Shown: piece after piece, positions 37,244 to 45,242 of the stretch
How positions within the stretch are numbered: the stretch's first letter is position 1
Layout of the letters: each line of letters begins with the position of its first letter
Origin: Rhodobacterales bacterium
GTDB lineage: Bacteria > Pseudomonadota > Alphaproteobacteria > Rhodobacterales > Rhodobacteraceae
NCBI GenBank assembly: GCA_017303485.1
Contig: JAFLCY010000013.1
Coordinates: 1-56,284, forward strand
Length of the DNA stretch: 56,284 bases
Reading direction: 5' to 3'
Made by a program: the position numbers and the translations under genes
Notes under the pieces: generated by a model
The model's database searches: none
What the model was told of the DNA's origin: nothing
Seen by the model: only the letters and a program-made list of their open reading frames with translations

Positions 37244-38798
37244 AAATCATGATGAAATTCTTAGCACAAGTAGCACTACTAGTTGCTCTCCGTCTGATAG
37301 TCCAGAAAGGGAAGAGTCACCTATCGAAGACCCGTGGCACTCTAGAGTCTTAGACGTCCACCGCTGGTCAGATCATCCGGAGATAATCCGGGTGGTCACC
37401 CAAGTATGGGACACCCACTTCCAGCACCTTCAGGAGGAGGGCCGATCAGGTCCCAAGCCCAAGCAAGACTTCCGCCACCAGTTACGAGTGCTCGTTCTTG
37501 ACCTTTACGTGGCTTGGCTGGAAGACCCGACGCTAAGCATAGCTGTATCAATGTCCGCTAACGACTGGAAGACGTGGTCCCGATACAACGCCCTGAACAT
37601 CTCCAAGAAAATCCTGCAGCTGATTCACGGGCTGGCAGACGCTGGGATGATCGACGTAGCCAGAGGCAGCTACTCTGGCCGGGAAGCTTGGTGGAACAGA
37701 ACGACTAGGGTCAGGGCGGCTGAGCCTCTGGTTACCCTGTTTCGAGGTGCCAAGGCCACGAGGGACGATATCCCGCAGATCGAAGGGCAGGAGTGTATCG
37801 TCCTCAAGGCTGGGGACGGCGACAAGGCCAAGCTGACCGAGTACGAAGACACGCCTGAGACCGTGAAGATGCGGCGTGAGCTAGAGGCCTATAACGCCCT
37901 GCTTGCCGACACCTTCATTGATATCCCTACCCTGGAAGAGCCCTGGACCACGCGGCTAGACGAGCGGGGCAAGGAGGTGCGGGTACTGATCGACCACCAC
38001 CATCAGTTCGTAAGACGCATCTTCAGCCGGGGTGAGTGGGGCTGCAATGGCAGGTTCTACGGGCCTTGGTGGCAACAAATCAGCAAGGAACTTCGATCCC
38101 AGATCTTCATCAACGACACCCCGACGGTGGAGGTGGACTTTAAGGGGCTGCACGTTGCGATCCTGTCGGCACAGAAGGGGGTGGAGGTTGAGGGTGATCC
38201 CTATGCCCTCCATGAGGGCTTGGTCCCTGGTGCTCCTCCTCCGTTGCAGAGGCAGATTGCCAAGAAACTGATACTCACGGCGTTCAACGCCCGGAGCAAG
38301 AAAGCAGCCTTCGGTAGCTTTAGGGAGGGCTTCCCTACTGGTCACATGGCTAAAGGCTTGACCAACAGCTCCCTTGATGACCTGCTGGCAGCGTTCACTG
38401 AGCGCCACCCCCACCTTGCCGAGTTCCTCTTTGCGGACCACGGCATCCGCCTCATGAACATCGACAGCAAGATTGCCGAGTTCGTCCACCGCTGGTTCAC
38501 TAGGAGGGGCGTCCCAGTCCTGTCGATCCATGACAGCTTCATCATCGATTACACCCGAGTAGAAGAGCTTAAGCGGGTGATGGGAATTGCTTCGAGGATA
38601 GCGGTCGGAAGAGCGCTCGCGGTGGAAGCAAACGGGGCTGGGCTGGATAGATTTTCTAGTGCCGAAGAGCGGGCAGTGATGCTTGACTTCCAATCGTGGC
38701 GGGAGGCGCCTCGTGGGGATGGCTATCGCAACAGGTTAAAGCGGTGGGAAGAGCGGAAAGCTAGAGAGGTTGTTCCTTATGGTAGAGTTGAAGGGTGA
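37230..38798 (+). CDS. Polymerase-like protein with family-A palm motifs
   Basis: 522-aa protein, not assigned to a named family by me. Residues about 80-175 look helical, possibly a winged-helix DNA-binding part. The C-terminal half has three motifs in the order and spacing of family-A DNA polymerases and T7-like RNA polymerases: motif A EVDFKGLHVAILSA (Asp303) followed by GDPY; motif B RQIAKKLILTAFNA (Arg341, Lys345, Asn353 in place of the usual Tyr); motif C LSIHDSFII (His434-Asp435). No 3'-5' exonuclease motifs are seen. A replicase or replication initiator for the element is the simplest reading. Starts inside the preceding gene, so expression is coupled. Confidence 0.65.
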   Translation: MEEVENHDEILSTSSTTSCSPSDSPEREESPIEDPWHSRVLDVHRWSDHPEIIRVVTQVWDTHFQHLQEEGRSGPKPKQDFRHQLRVLVLDLYVAWLEDPTLSIAVSMSANDWKTWSRYNALNISKKILQLIHGLADAGMIDVARGSYSGREAWWNRTTRVRAAEPLVTLFRGAKATRDDIPQIEGQECIVLKAGDGDKAKLTEYEDTPETVKMRRELEAYNALLADTFIDIPTLEEPWTTRLDERGKEVRVLIDHHHQFVRRIFSRGEWGCNGRFYGPWWQQISKELRSQIFINDTPTVEVDFKGLHVAILSAQKGVEVEGDPYALHEGLVPGAPPPLQRQIAKKLILTAFNARSKKAAFGSFREGFPTGHMAKGLTNSSLDDLLAAFTERHPHLAEFLFADHGIRLMNIDSKIAEFVHRWFTRRGVPVLSIHDSFIIDYTRVEELKRVMGIASRIAVGRALAVEANGAGLDRFSSAEERAVMLDFQSWREAPRGDGYRNRLKRWEERKAREVVPYGRVEG

Positions 38799-38870
38799 TA
38801 GGGGTAGCTGAGCGTGCTCCTAACCAACTTTTCCCCCCTCATCTTCCATTACTTATACCTATTCCCACAG

Positions 38871-38898
38871 CACTAGATTAAGGCAAGATTACCTAGTG
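38871..38898. repeat. Inverted repeat in AT-rich region after the polymerase-like gene
   Basis: CACTAG and CTAGTG enclose two copies of AGATTA. An adjoining pyrimidine-rich stretch (38825-38870) is unusual for this genome. A replication origin or promoter is possible. Confidence 0.35.
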
Positions 38899-38979
38899 AT
38901 CTCGGCGAGTGATGATCAGTACGTCCAGTCCGCAGCCGATCGCACGGTGCGCCTACTTACTATCAACCGGAGACAAAAA

Positions 38980-39216
38980 ATGGCACAGATCGAAGACTAC
39001 GAAGCGGATATTCAAGATCGGATAGATGCTCTGGAGCCGGGAAAGGACTTTAGGTTCTCCGGCCTTATGGGTGAGCTTTGGGCGACCGTCCCAGAGAAGG
39101 AGCGGACAAACCTAGGGACGCAGTTTGCGGAGTGGGTGCAGGCCGAGAAGTTCGTGAGCGTCCGATACGACGGCATTTACAAGTCCGGGCGCGACAACAG
39201 GTATGTAAGAACTTAG
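38980..39216 (+). CDS. DUF1413-like small protein
   Basis: 78-aa protein. The pattern LEPGKDFRFSGLMGELWA, then lGTQFAEWV and a terminal RDNRYVR, resembles DUF1413 proteins, which are short and of unknown function. CCGGAG precedes the ATG at 38980. It is the last gene before the right end of the element. Confidence 0.6.
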   Translation: MAQIEDYEADIQDRIDALEPGKDFRFSGLMGELWATVPEKERTNLGTQFAEWVQAEKFVSVRYDGIYKSGRDNRYVRT

Positions 39217-39666
39217 GGACTTCCCACGCACGATCGACGTGCAAACCCCTTGATAGTTTAGCGATGAGTCACTTCACGTCGCTGCAGCCGGGAAAAGTAC
39301 TTCCTTTGGCTTGCCTTGTGAGTGCATCTCGATACGTATCACCTGAAGGTATTCTATGTGCCAAGGGCGAACCATCGCCCTCCGTACCCCTTGGGGCACT
39401 TTCTGGGGCATTCCGTGGACACCCCCTTCCTGCAGATCGGCGAGCACAAGTAGGGCAAAGCCAATTCCCGACGCCACCCTCGCCGCCCTGCGCTCGCGCC
39501 TTCTCCCGACCCCCGGGCCCGCGGAAATGCGGTCTGGAACCCGGGGTCTGGGCCTGCACATCGTGGCCGAGATCGCCCGCGCCCTGCAGGCCGGGCTGGA
39601 ATTGCACGAAGGCGCGCAAGGCAAAGGGCTGGCCGTGACGGTGACGTTGCCGGTGTGAGGGAAGGC
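39217..39666. other. Right end of the element, no intact gene; host-gene fragments
   Basis: 450 bases with no complete gene. Bases 39415-39458 match part of the Anbu gene (39 of 44 identical to 26312-26355), and 39478-39658 match the 3' end of the sensor-kinase gene. The sequence 39217-39414 matches nothing else seen in the window. Confidence 0.75.
39415..39458 (+). pseudogene. Decayed fragment of an Anbu protease gene
   Basis: 39 of 44 bases match 26312-26355, encoding DTPFLQIGEHK; most differences are at third codon positions. The homologous Tyr codon is TAG and a base is inserted just after, so the copy is not functional. It seems derived from a related strain's Anbu gene rather than from the local copy. 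Confidence 0.7.

Positions 39667-39688
<22 letters not shown>
39478..39688. repeat. Right copy of 211-bp direct repeat (attR region)
   Basis: Carries the last ~180 bases of a tctE-like kinase gene (39478-39658) without its start, followed by the 3' part of tRNA-Gln shared with 33156-33177. The encoded C-terminus differs from the intact kinase by one Arg-to-Lys change. Confidence 0.92.
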
Positions 39689-39741
<53 letters not shown>

Positions 39742-39854
39742 ACCGTGCGGCGGTGTTTAGCGAAGGGTGTCAGGGCGTGCAAGGGGCCTCGGTCGAAAAT
39801 TTCAGCCCGCTTTTCGCGGCTTGCCCGGCCCCGGGCCGACCGCTAGGACGGGGC

Positions 39855-41021
39855 ATGATCTGGGACGCACTCATCCTTGGCGCCGGGGCTGCCGGCATGA
39901 TGGCCGCCATCGAGGCGGGGCGTCGCGGGCGCAGGGTTCTGGTCATCGACCATGCCACGAAGCCGGGCGAGAAGATCCGCATCTCGGGCGGCGGGCGCTG
40001 CAATTTCACCAACCTCGGCATCGCGCCAGACCGATTTCTGTCGCAGAACCCGCGCTTTGCCCTTTCGGCGCTGAAGCGGTTCACGCAGTGGGATTTCATC
40101 GCCCGAATGGATGCCGCCGGGGTCGCCTGGCACGAAAAGACGCTGGGCCAGCTGTTCTGCGACGGCTCCGCGATGCAGGTTGTCGAGATGCTGCTCCGGG
40201 ACATGGAGCAGGCCGGGGTGACGCTCTGGCTGGGCTGTGCGCCGGGCGAGTTGCGTCGCGCTGCCGGGGGCTTCGAGGTCGAGACCGCGCGGGGGGTGCA
40301 GAAGGCGCGGGCTGTGGTGGTCGCCACCGGGGGCAAATCGATCCCGAAAATGGGCGCGACGGGCTATGGCTACCGGCTGGCCGAGGCCTTCGGGCTGCCG
40401 GTGGTGGAAACCCGCCCGGCGCTGGTGCCGCTGACCTTCGCCGAGCAGGAACTGGCATGGATGCGGCCCCTGGCCGGGGTTTCTCTGCCAGGCCGGGTGT
40501 CCTGCGGACGGACCGGATTCGACGAGGCGATGCTTTTCACCCATCGCGGTTTGTCGGGGCCAGCCGTGCTGCAGATTTCATCCTACTGGCGGGAGGGAGA
40601 GGCGATTTCGGTAGACCTCTTGCCGGGACGCGACGTTGCGGCAGATCTCCGGGGCGCTCGGGGCAAGGTCGCGCTGCGCACGGTCCTTGGGCGCTGGTTG
40701 CCGGAGCGGCTGGCGCGGCATCTGGAAGAGGCGGCGGGAGTGACCTCCCCGATGGCGGAACTGTCCGGGACGGTTCTGGACCGGGTGGCGGCAGGGGTGC
40801 GGGACTGGCGGCTGGTGCCGGTCGGCTCCGAGGGCTACCGGACGGCGGAAGTCACGCTGGGCGGCGTCGACACCCGGGCGCTGGACGGGCGGACGATGGA
40901 GGCCAAAGGTGTCCCGGGGCTCTATTTCGTGGGCGAGGTGGTCGACGTGACCGGCTGGCTCGGGGGGTACAATTTCCAGTGGGCCTGGTCGTCGGGCTGG
41001 GCGGCGGGGCAGGCGATCTGA
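39855..41021 (+). CDS. BaiN/HI0933-family NAD(P)/FAD-dependent oxidoreductase
   Basis: 388-aa flavoprotein. The N-terminal dinucleotide-binding motif is LILGAGAAGMMAAIEAGRRG (residues about 6-25); then IRISGGGRCNFTN, VVATGGKSIPKMGATG and the C-terminal GLYFVGEVVDVTGWLGGYNFQ. The ATG at 39855 gives the conventional N-terminus; upstream in-frame sequence overlaps the tRNA spacer. Function in vivo is uncertain; relatives include a bile-acid reductase and RdsA-type enzymes. Confidence 0.92.
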   Translation: MIWDALILGAGAAGMMAAIEAGRRGRRVLVIDHATKPGEKIRISGGGRCNFTNLGIAPDRFLSQNPRFALSALKRFTQWDFIARMDAAGVAWHEKTLGQLFCDGSAMQVVEMLLRDMEQAGVTLWLGCAPGELRRAAGGFEVETARGVQKARAVVVATGGKSIPKMGATGYGYRLAEAFGLPVVETRPALVPLTFAEQELAWMRPLAGVSLPGRVSCGRTGFDEAMLFTHRGLSGPAVLQISSYWREGEAISVDLLPGRDVAADLRGARGKVALRTVLGRWLPERLARHLEEAAGVTSPMAELSGTVLDRVAAGVRDWRLVPVGSEGYRTAEVTLGGVDTRALDGRTMEAKGVPGLYFVGEVVDVTGWLGGYNFQWAWSSGWAAGQAI

Positions 41022-41146
41022 ACGGACGCCGGGCAGGTTGCCAGCTTTGAAGTATCTATTCCCCACCCGGACCCAATCTGGAAAAGAAAGTTTTATCAGG
41101 GAGTTGCCTGTGAATGTTAAACTATTGACCGGCACCGGTTTGCATT

Positions 41147-41539
41147 TCAATCCAGCCGGTCGAGCCGTCCCTTGTTCCGGATGATGTTCTTGTAGTCGTA
41201 TTGCACCACCCGCGCCTCCGCGAGCCAGAGGTCGAGGGCGACCGGGTCGATCTCGGCAGCAGAGTGATAGCGCGCCTCGGCGGCCTTGAAGCTGCCTTCG
41301 GGATGCAGGCCGGGGGCGGCAAAGGACTGACCGCTCCAGAACAAGAGCCGGATGCAGGACTTGAGCTTCGAATAGCCGGTGATCGGATTGTCGTTGAGGA
41401 ACCAGACCGGGTGCGCGTGCCAGATCTTCGCTTCGGCATCGGGCAGGGCGCGGTCTATCGCGATGCGCAGGGCATCGCAGATCGCCCTGTCCTCGGGGGC
41501 TTGGGCCGCGTGATAGGCATCAATGGTCTTGAAGTGCAT
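41147..41539 (-). CDS. DUF1801 domain-containing protein
   Basis: 130-aa protein of the DUF1801/YdhG-like group: KIWHAHPVWFLNDNPITGYS and IRLLFWSGQSF are typical. Function unknown; structures of relatives form a small alpha/beta fold. Single-gene unit. Confidence 0.85.
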   Translation of the reverse strand: MHFKTIDAYHAAQAPEDRAICDALRIAIDRALPDAEAKIWHAHPVWFLNDNPITGYSKLKSCIRLLFWSGQSFAAPGLHPEGSFKAAEARYHSAAEIDPVALDLWLAEARVVQYDYKNIIRNKGRLDRLD

Positions 41540-41572
41540 GGTTCAGTCCTTCGACTGCGGCAACTTCATCGA

Positions 41573-41788
41573 TCAAAAGTCAGAGGTGTGAACGACTACT
41601 CTTCCTTGACTATCCAGCTGCCCCGCATCGTACTTGATGGACGCCTTCTGACGAACGCGATCAAGCTTGTAGTCTTGTATAGCTTCTGATGATGTTACGA
41701 CTACTACCCTAAGGTCACCGTCAAATGCTTCCAATAATAGCTCGAATTGTTCCGTTGCACCCTGTTGGCCTGAGAAAGTAAGCGGCAT
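41573..41788 (-). CDS. Small hypothetical protein
   Basis: 71-aa protein, MPLTFSGQQGATEQFELLLE..., ending VVVHTSDF, low in GC relative to neighbours. GGAG ten bases upstream of the ATG. No function recognised; the lower GC and lack of operon partners suggest recent acquisition. Confidence 0.55.
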   Translation of the reverse strand: MPLTFSGQQGATEQFELLLEAFDGDLRVVVVTSSEAIQDYKLDRVRQKASIKYDAGQLDSQGRVVVHTSDF

Positions 41789-41897
41789 CAGATCATATCT
41801 CCGAGAAAGCTAAAATTCTCGATAGCATAGAACATTCTGCCGCCACCAAAAAGTGGCGAAACACCAACGACTTGACCCGGAGCCACTTTCTAAGCGA

Positions 41898-42734
41898 TCA
41901 CACCCGCAAGGGATCAGCCTTTGCCAGCCGGTCGAACCGCATCAGGCTGTCGACCAGCGCGGGCATCCGGGAGAGGGGGATCATGTTCGGCCCGTCCGAG
42001 GGCGCGCGGTCGGGATCTTCGTGGGTTTCGATGAACACCCCGGCGATCCCCAACGAAACGGCAGTGCGCGCCATGACGGGGGCAAACTCGCGCTGGCCGC
42101 CCGAGGAATTGCCCTGCCCACCCGGCTGCTGCACCGAATGGGTCGCGTCCATGATCACCGGCCAGCCGGTCCGCGCCATGATCGGCAGGCTGCGCATGTC
42201 GGCGACCAGCGTGTTGTAGCCGAAGCTGACGCCGCGTTCGGTCAGGAGAATCCGCTCATTCCCTGTCGAGGCCACCTTGTCGGCCACGTTCGCCATGTCC
42301 CAGGGCGCGAGGAACTGGCCCTTCTTCACATTCACCACCGCCCCGGTCTCTCCGGCGGCCAGCAGAAGATCGGTCTGGCGGCTGAGGAAGGCGGGGATCT
42401 GGATCACGTCGACCACCTGCGCCGCCTCACGCGCCTGGCCCGCGTCATGGACGTCGGTCAGGACCGGCATTCCCATGGCGCGCACGGCCTCCAGCACCTG
42501 CAGGCCCGCCTCCATCCCCATGCCGCGCTTGCCCGACAGCGAGGTGCGGTTGGCCTTGTCGTAGCTGGCCTTGAACACATATTGTGCCCCCGCCGCCGCA
42601 CAGGCCGCCGCCATCGCGCCCGCGATCATCTGCGCATGGTCCAGGCTTTCCAGCTGGCATGGCCCCGCGATGACCAGAAGCGGCCGGTCGTTGCCGACGG
42701 TCAGCCCGCCGATCGTCACATCCTTCATGCGCAT
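41898..42734 (-). CDS. kdsA: 3-deoxy-8-phosphooctulonate synthase
   Basis: 278-aa enzyme that condenses phosphoenolpyruvate and arabinose 5-phosphate to Kdo-8-phosphate in the cytoplasm. Diagnostic stretches: VIAGPCQLES, FKASYDKANRTS, DVIQIPAFLSRQTDLL, NVKKGQFLAPWDM and DATHSVQQPG. Located four bases after the kpsE-like gene, so the Kdo is probably destined for the Kdo linker of an exported capsule as well as for lipid A. Confidence 0.96.
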   Translation of the reverse strand: MRMKDVTIGGLTVGNDRPLLVIAGPCQLESLDHAQMIAGAMAAACAAAGAQYVFKASYDKANRTSLSGKRGMGMEAGLQVLEAVRAMGMPVLTDVHDAGQAREAAQVVDVIQIPAFLSRQTDLLLAAGETGAVVNVKKGQFLAPWDMANVADKVASTGNERILLTERGVSFGYNTLVADMRSLPIMARTGWPVIMDATHSVQQPGGQGNSSGGQREFAPVMARTAVSLGIAGVFIETHEDPDRAPSDGPNMIPLSRMPALVDSLMRFDRLAKADPLRV

Positions 42735-42738
42735 GTCC

Positions 42739-44487
42739 TTATGACGAGACCTGTTCCCGCAGGATCGAGGCGGTCATCGAGACCATGAGGTATATCCCCA
42801 GCATGATCAACATGGTCACCATCGTGTTCTCGAAGGCACGGGGATAGGTCGGCTCGTCGGGCGGGATCGGGCTGACCGAGAGCGACAGATAGCGGACCTG
42901 GCGGTTGGCCTCGATCCGTGACGTTTCCATCGACTGCAGGGCCTGGGCCAGCAGCATCTGCCGGGTCTGCAGGTCGGCCTGGGCAACCAGAAGCTCGCCC
43001 TGCACTTCGGCCAGGCTGGTCGCGTCGGGTGTGTCTTCGGTCATCTTGGCGCGCAGTTCGTCGATCTGCGCCTCAAGCGTCGCGATCCGGCGCTTGATCG
43101 GTTCCATCCGGGCCTGGTTCGGCTCAGGATTGGCTTCCATCTGCGCCAGCGACAGCCGTTCCTGGGTGATCTGCTGTTCAAGCCCGCCGATCTGGCTGAC
43201 GATCAGAGCGACTTCGGCATCGCTGGAGATCGTCTTGAATTTCTCCTGCAGATCTATGAGCTTGCGCTGCGAAGCGGTCAGTTCGGCCTGTGCGGAATCG
43301 TAGCCGGCCTGGGCATCCTTCATCTGGTCTTCGCGCAGCCGCTGCGTAAGGTGATCGACCTGACCTTCGGCATAGGTGACCAGCTGCTTGGACCAGTTCG
43401 CCGCGACCTCGGGATCGGCGGCAATGACGTCCATCCGGATGACGCCCTCGGTGGTGTCGAAGGAGATTTTCAGGAACTTCTTGTAGACCTTGTAGGCCGC
43501 TTCCAGGCTGGCGTCCTTGGCCAGTCTTTGCAGCGGGTCGATCCTTTCGTCCTGGAAATGCGCGCGGAAGCCCAGGTCCTCGTCCAGGCGTCCCATCGCC
43601 TCGCGCGATTGCAGGTAGCCCTGGACGGCAATGGAATCCTGCGAGGTGGCGAAGGCCGTGCCGCTGAACAGCCCGCCCAGACTGCCGCCGCCCCCGGACG
43701 GACCGGCCTGCTGGATCACGAACTCGGTCCGCACCGAATACATCGGCGTCGCGACCATGTAGAAGTACCAGCCGGCCAGGAAGGTGGGCATCAGGACGAA
43801 GGCGAAAAGCCGTGCCGCCAAAAGCGCAAGCCGCCGCCGCCGCCGCCGGGCGATGTCCTGCTGCATGCGCAGGATTTCGGCCGCCTGGTTCACCTCGGCG
43901 CGCTGTTCTGTCGAGGGCAGCTTCGCAGGCTTTATCTTCGTCGGCAATTGCGCGCCGTCGCCGGGCAGGCGCGCAAGTTCGCGTCCGGCCGGGATGGGGG
44001 AAACGACGGGGTCCGTAGCCGCGCCTGCGGAGGGAATTGCGGGCACTTCGGCCTCCGGGCTGACGATGCGCAGAATGGAGGCCCGCGAGAACGGATCCAC
44101 GCCCGCCTCGCGCAGAAGCCGGACGGCATCGTATTCGGACGTTGCCTCCAGGCGGTGTTTTTGCGCGATCATCGCGGCGCGGCGCAACTGACGTGCCGTG
44201 AGCCCCTCGGCGGCGATGGCTTTGTTCGCGGCTTCGATCTCTTCCGGCGACGTTGCCCGCGCGGCCGGGGTCGGCGGATCGGCAGGCGTCTGGCCGGGTT
44301 CGGTCAGGACCACCGGCGCTTCGGCCACGGGCATGGCCGCCTTGTCCTGCGGGGCGCGGAAATCGAGGTTTCCAAAGCCGTCGTCCTGGTTGTCGAACAG
44401 AAGGCCGCTGCCGCCCGGCGCCTCGGGGGGCTCCGGCCGCTCGACCCGGCGGGTGTTGTAACGGGCGGCCTTAGGATTCGTAGTCAT
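42739..44487 (-). CDS. kpsE: Capsule export inner-membrane protein (KpsE/CtrB/BexC type), extended N-terminus
   Basis: 582-aa polysaccharide co-polymerase-like protein. TM1 at about 220-243 (FVLMPTFLAGWYFYMV), a long periplasmic part with coiled-coil about 390-540, TM2 near 552-575. The 219-residue cytoplasmic N-terminal extension, rich in Pro, Ala and charged residues, is longer than in classical KpsE (about 380 aa). The start at 44487 overlaps kpsT by 17 bases. It should bridge the ABC exporter and the outer-membrane KpsD-like channel, whose gene is not in the window. Confidence 0.85.
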   Translation of the reverse strand: MTTNPKAARYNTRRVERPEPPEAPGGSGLLFDNQDDGFGNLDFRAPQDKAAMPVAEAPVVLTEPGQTPADPPTPAARATSPEEIEAANKAIAAEGLTARQLRRAAMIAQKHRLEATSEYDAVRLLREAGVDPFSRASILRIVSPEAEVPAIPSAGAATDPVVSPIPAGRELARLPGDGAQLPTKIKPAKLPSTEQRAEVNQAAEILRMQQDIARRRRRRLALLAARLFAFVLMPTFLAGWYFYMVATPMYSVRTEFVIQQAGPSGGGGSLGGLFSGTAFATSQDSIAVQGYLQSREAMGRLDEDLGFRAHFQDERIDPLQRLAKDASLEAAYKVYKKFLKISFDTTEGVIRMDVIAADPEVAANWSKQLVTYAEGQVDHLTQRLREDQMKDAQAGYDSAQAELTASQRKLIDLQEKFKTISSDAEVALIVSQIGGLEQQITQERLSLAQMEANPEPNQARMEPIKRRIATLEAQIDELRAKMTEDTPDATSLAEVQGELLVAQADLQTRQMLLAQALQSMETSRIEANRQVRYLSLSVSPIPPDEPTYPRAFENTMVTMLIMLGIYLMVSMTASILREQVSS

Positions 44488-45124
44488 AGAGGCGCTTCGC
44501 TTCTTCGAGGGTCTCGAACTGGTAGAGCCGGCCATTCTTCAGCACCGCGGCAGAGCGGCAGAATTTCTCCAGCGTCCTGGGCGAGTGCGAGACGATGACA
44601 ACGGTCGAGTTGCGCAGGCGTTCCTGCAGGATATTGCCGGCCTTGCGGTTGAACTCGACATCGGTCGAGGAGGGCATTCCTTCGTCGATCAGGTAGATGT
44701 CGAACTCGATCGAAAGCAACAGCGAGAATGAGAACCGCGAGCGCATGCCGGAGGAGTAGACCGACAGCGGCTGATCGAAATATTCGCCCAGGCCGCAGAC
44801 CCAGCGGCAGAAGCTTTCGACATAGTCGGGGTCGAGGCCATAGAGCCGGGCGATGTAACGACAATTTTCCTTGGCGGAGTGCTTGCCGTTCACGCCACCC
44901 ATGAAGCCCAGCGGGAACGATACCCGAGAGGTCTTGCGGACAGTACCTTCGTCCGGCTTTTCAAGACCCGCCATCATGTTGATGATCGTGGTCTTTCCGG
45001 CGCCGTTCGGGGCGAGGATGCCAAGCGAATTGCCGAGATCGACCCGGAACGAGGCGCGGTCAAGGATCACCTTGCGCTGCGTCCCGGTCCAGAACGACTT
45101 CGACACGTTTCGGAACTCGATCAT
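44471..45124 (-). CDS. kpsT: Capsule polysaccharide export ATPase (KpsT type)
   Basis: 217-aa ATPase with Walker A LAPNGAGKTT, the KpsT/ABC-2 signature-like YSSGMRSRFSFSLLLSIEF, Walker B YLIDEGM and H-loop VSHSPRTLE. Its length and motif variants fit KpsT/BexA. No KpsM permease gene accompanies it here. Confidence 0.9.
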   Translation of the reverse strand: MIEFRNVSKSFWTGTQRKVILDRASFRVDLGNSLGILAPNGAGKTTIINMMAGLEKPDEGTVRKTSRVSFPLGFMGGVNGKHSAKENCRYIARLYGLDPDYVESFCRWVCGLGEYFDQPLSVYSSGMRSRFSFSLLLSIEFDIYLIDEGMPSSTDVEFNRKAGNILQERLRNSTVVIVSHSPRTLEKFCRSAAVLKNGRLYQFETLEEAKRLYDYES

Positions 45125-45242
45125 ACAAGCCTCGGCGCCCGTTCGCTGGGCGTCTTCGTTATGCCTACGGCCCTATCGTTAACATCCGGTTTGTGGCTTT
45201 CAAAGGGCCGCAGCCGGGCATTGGCGGTCAGAGGCGCAAGGT

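Noticed and set aside
39356-39658. Possible gene ending with a kinase-like C-terminus inside the element right end
   Set aside because: It is only the kinase 3' fragment of the 211-bp repeat joined to unrelated upstream sequence; no kinase start or other domains.
41841-41889. Hairpin CGCCAC/GTGGCG and AAAGTGGC/GCCACTTT after kdsA as a terminator
   Set aside because: Stems are short and no T tract follows on the minus strand; left unassigned.
42739-44598. Long plus-strand frames opposite kpsE (43351-44598)
   Set aside because: Shadow of the kpsE coding strand; His/Arg/Gly-rich translation with no domain.
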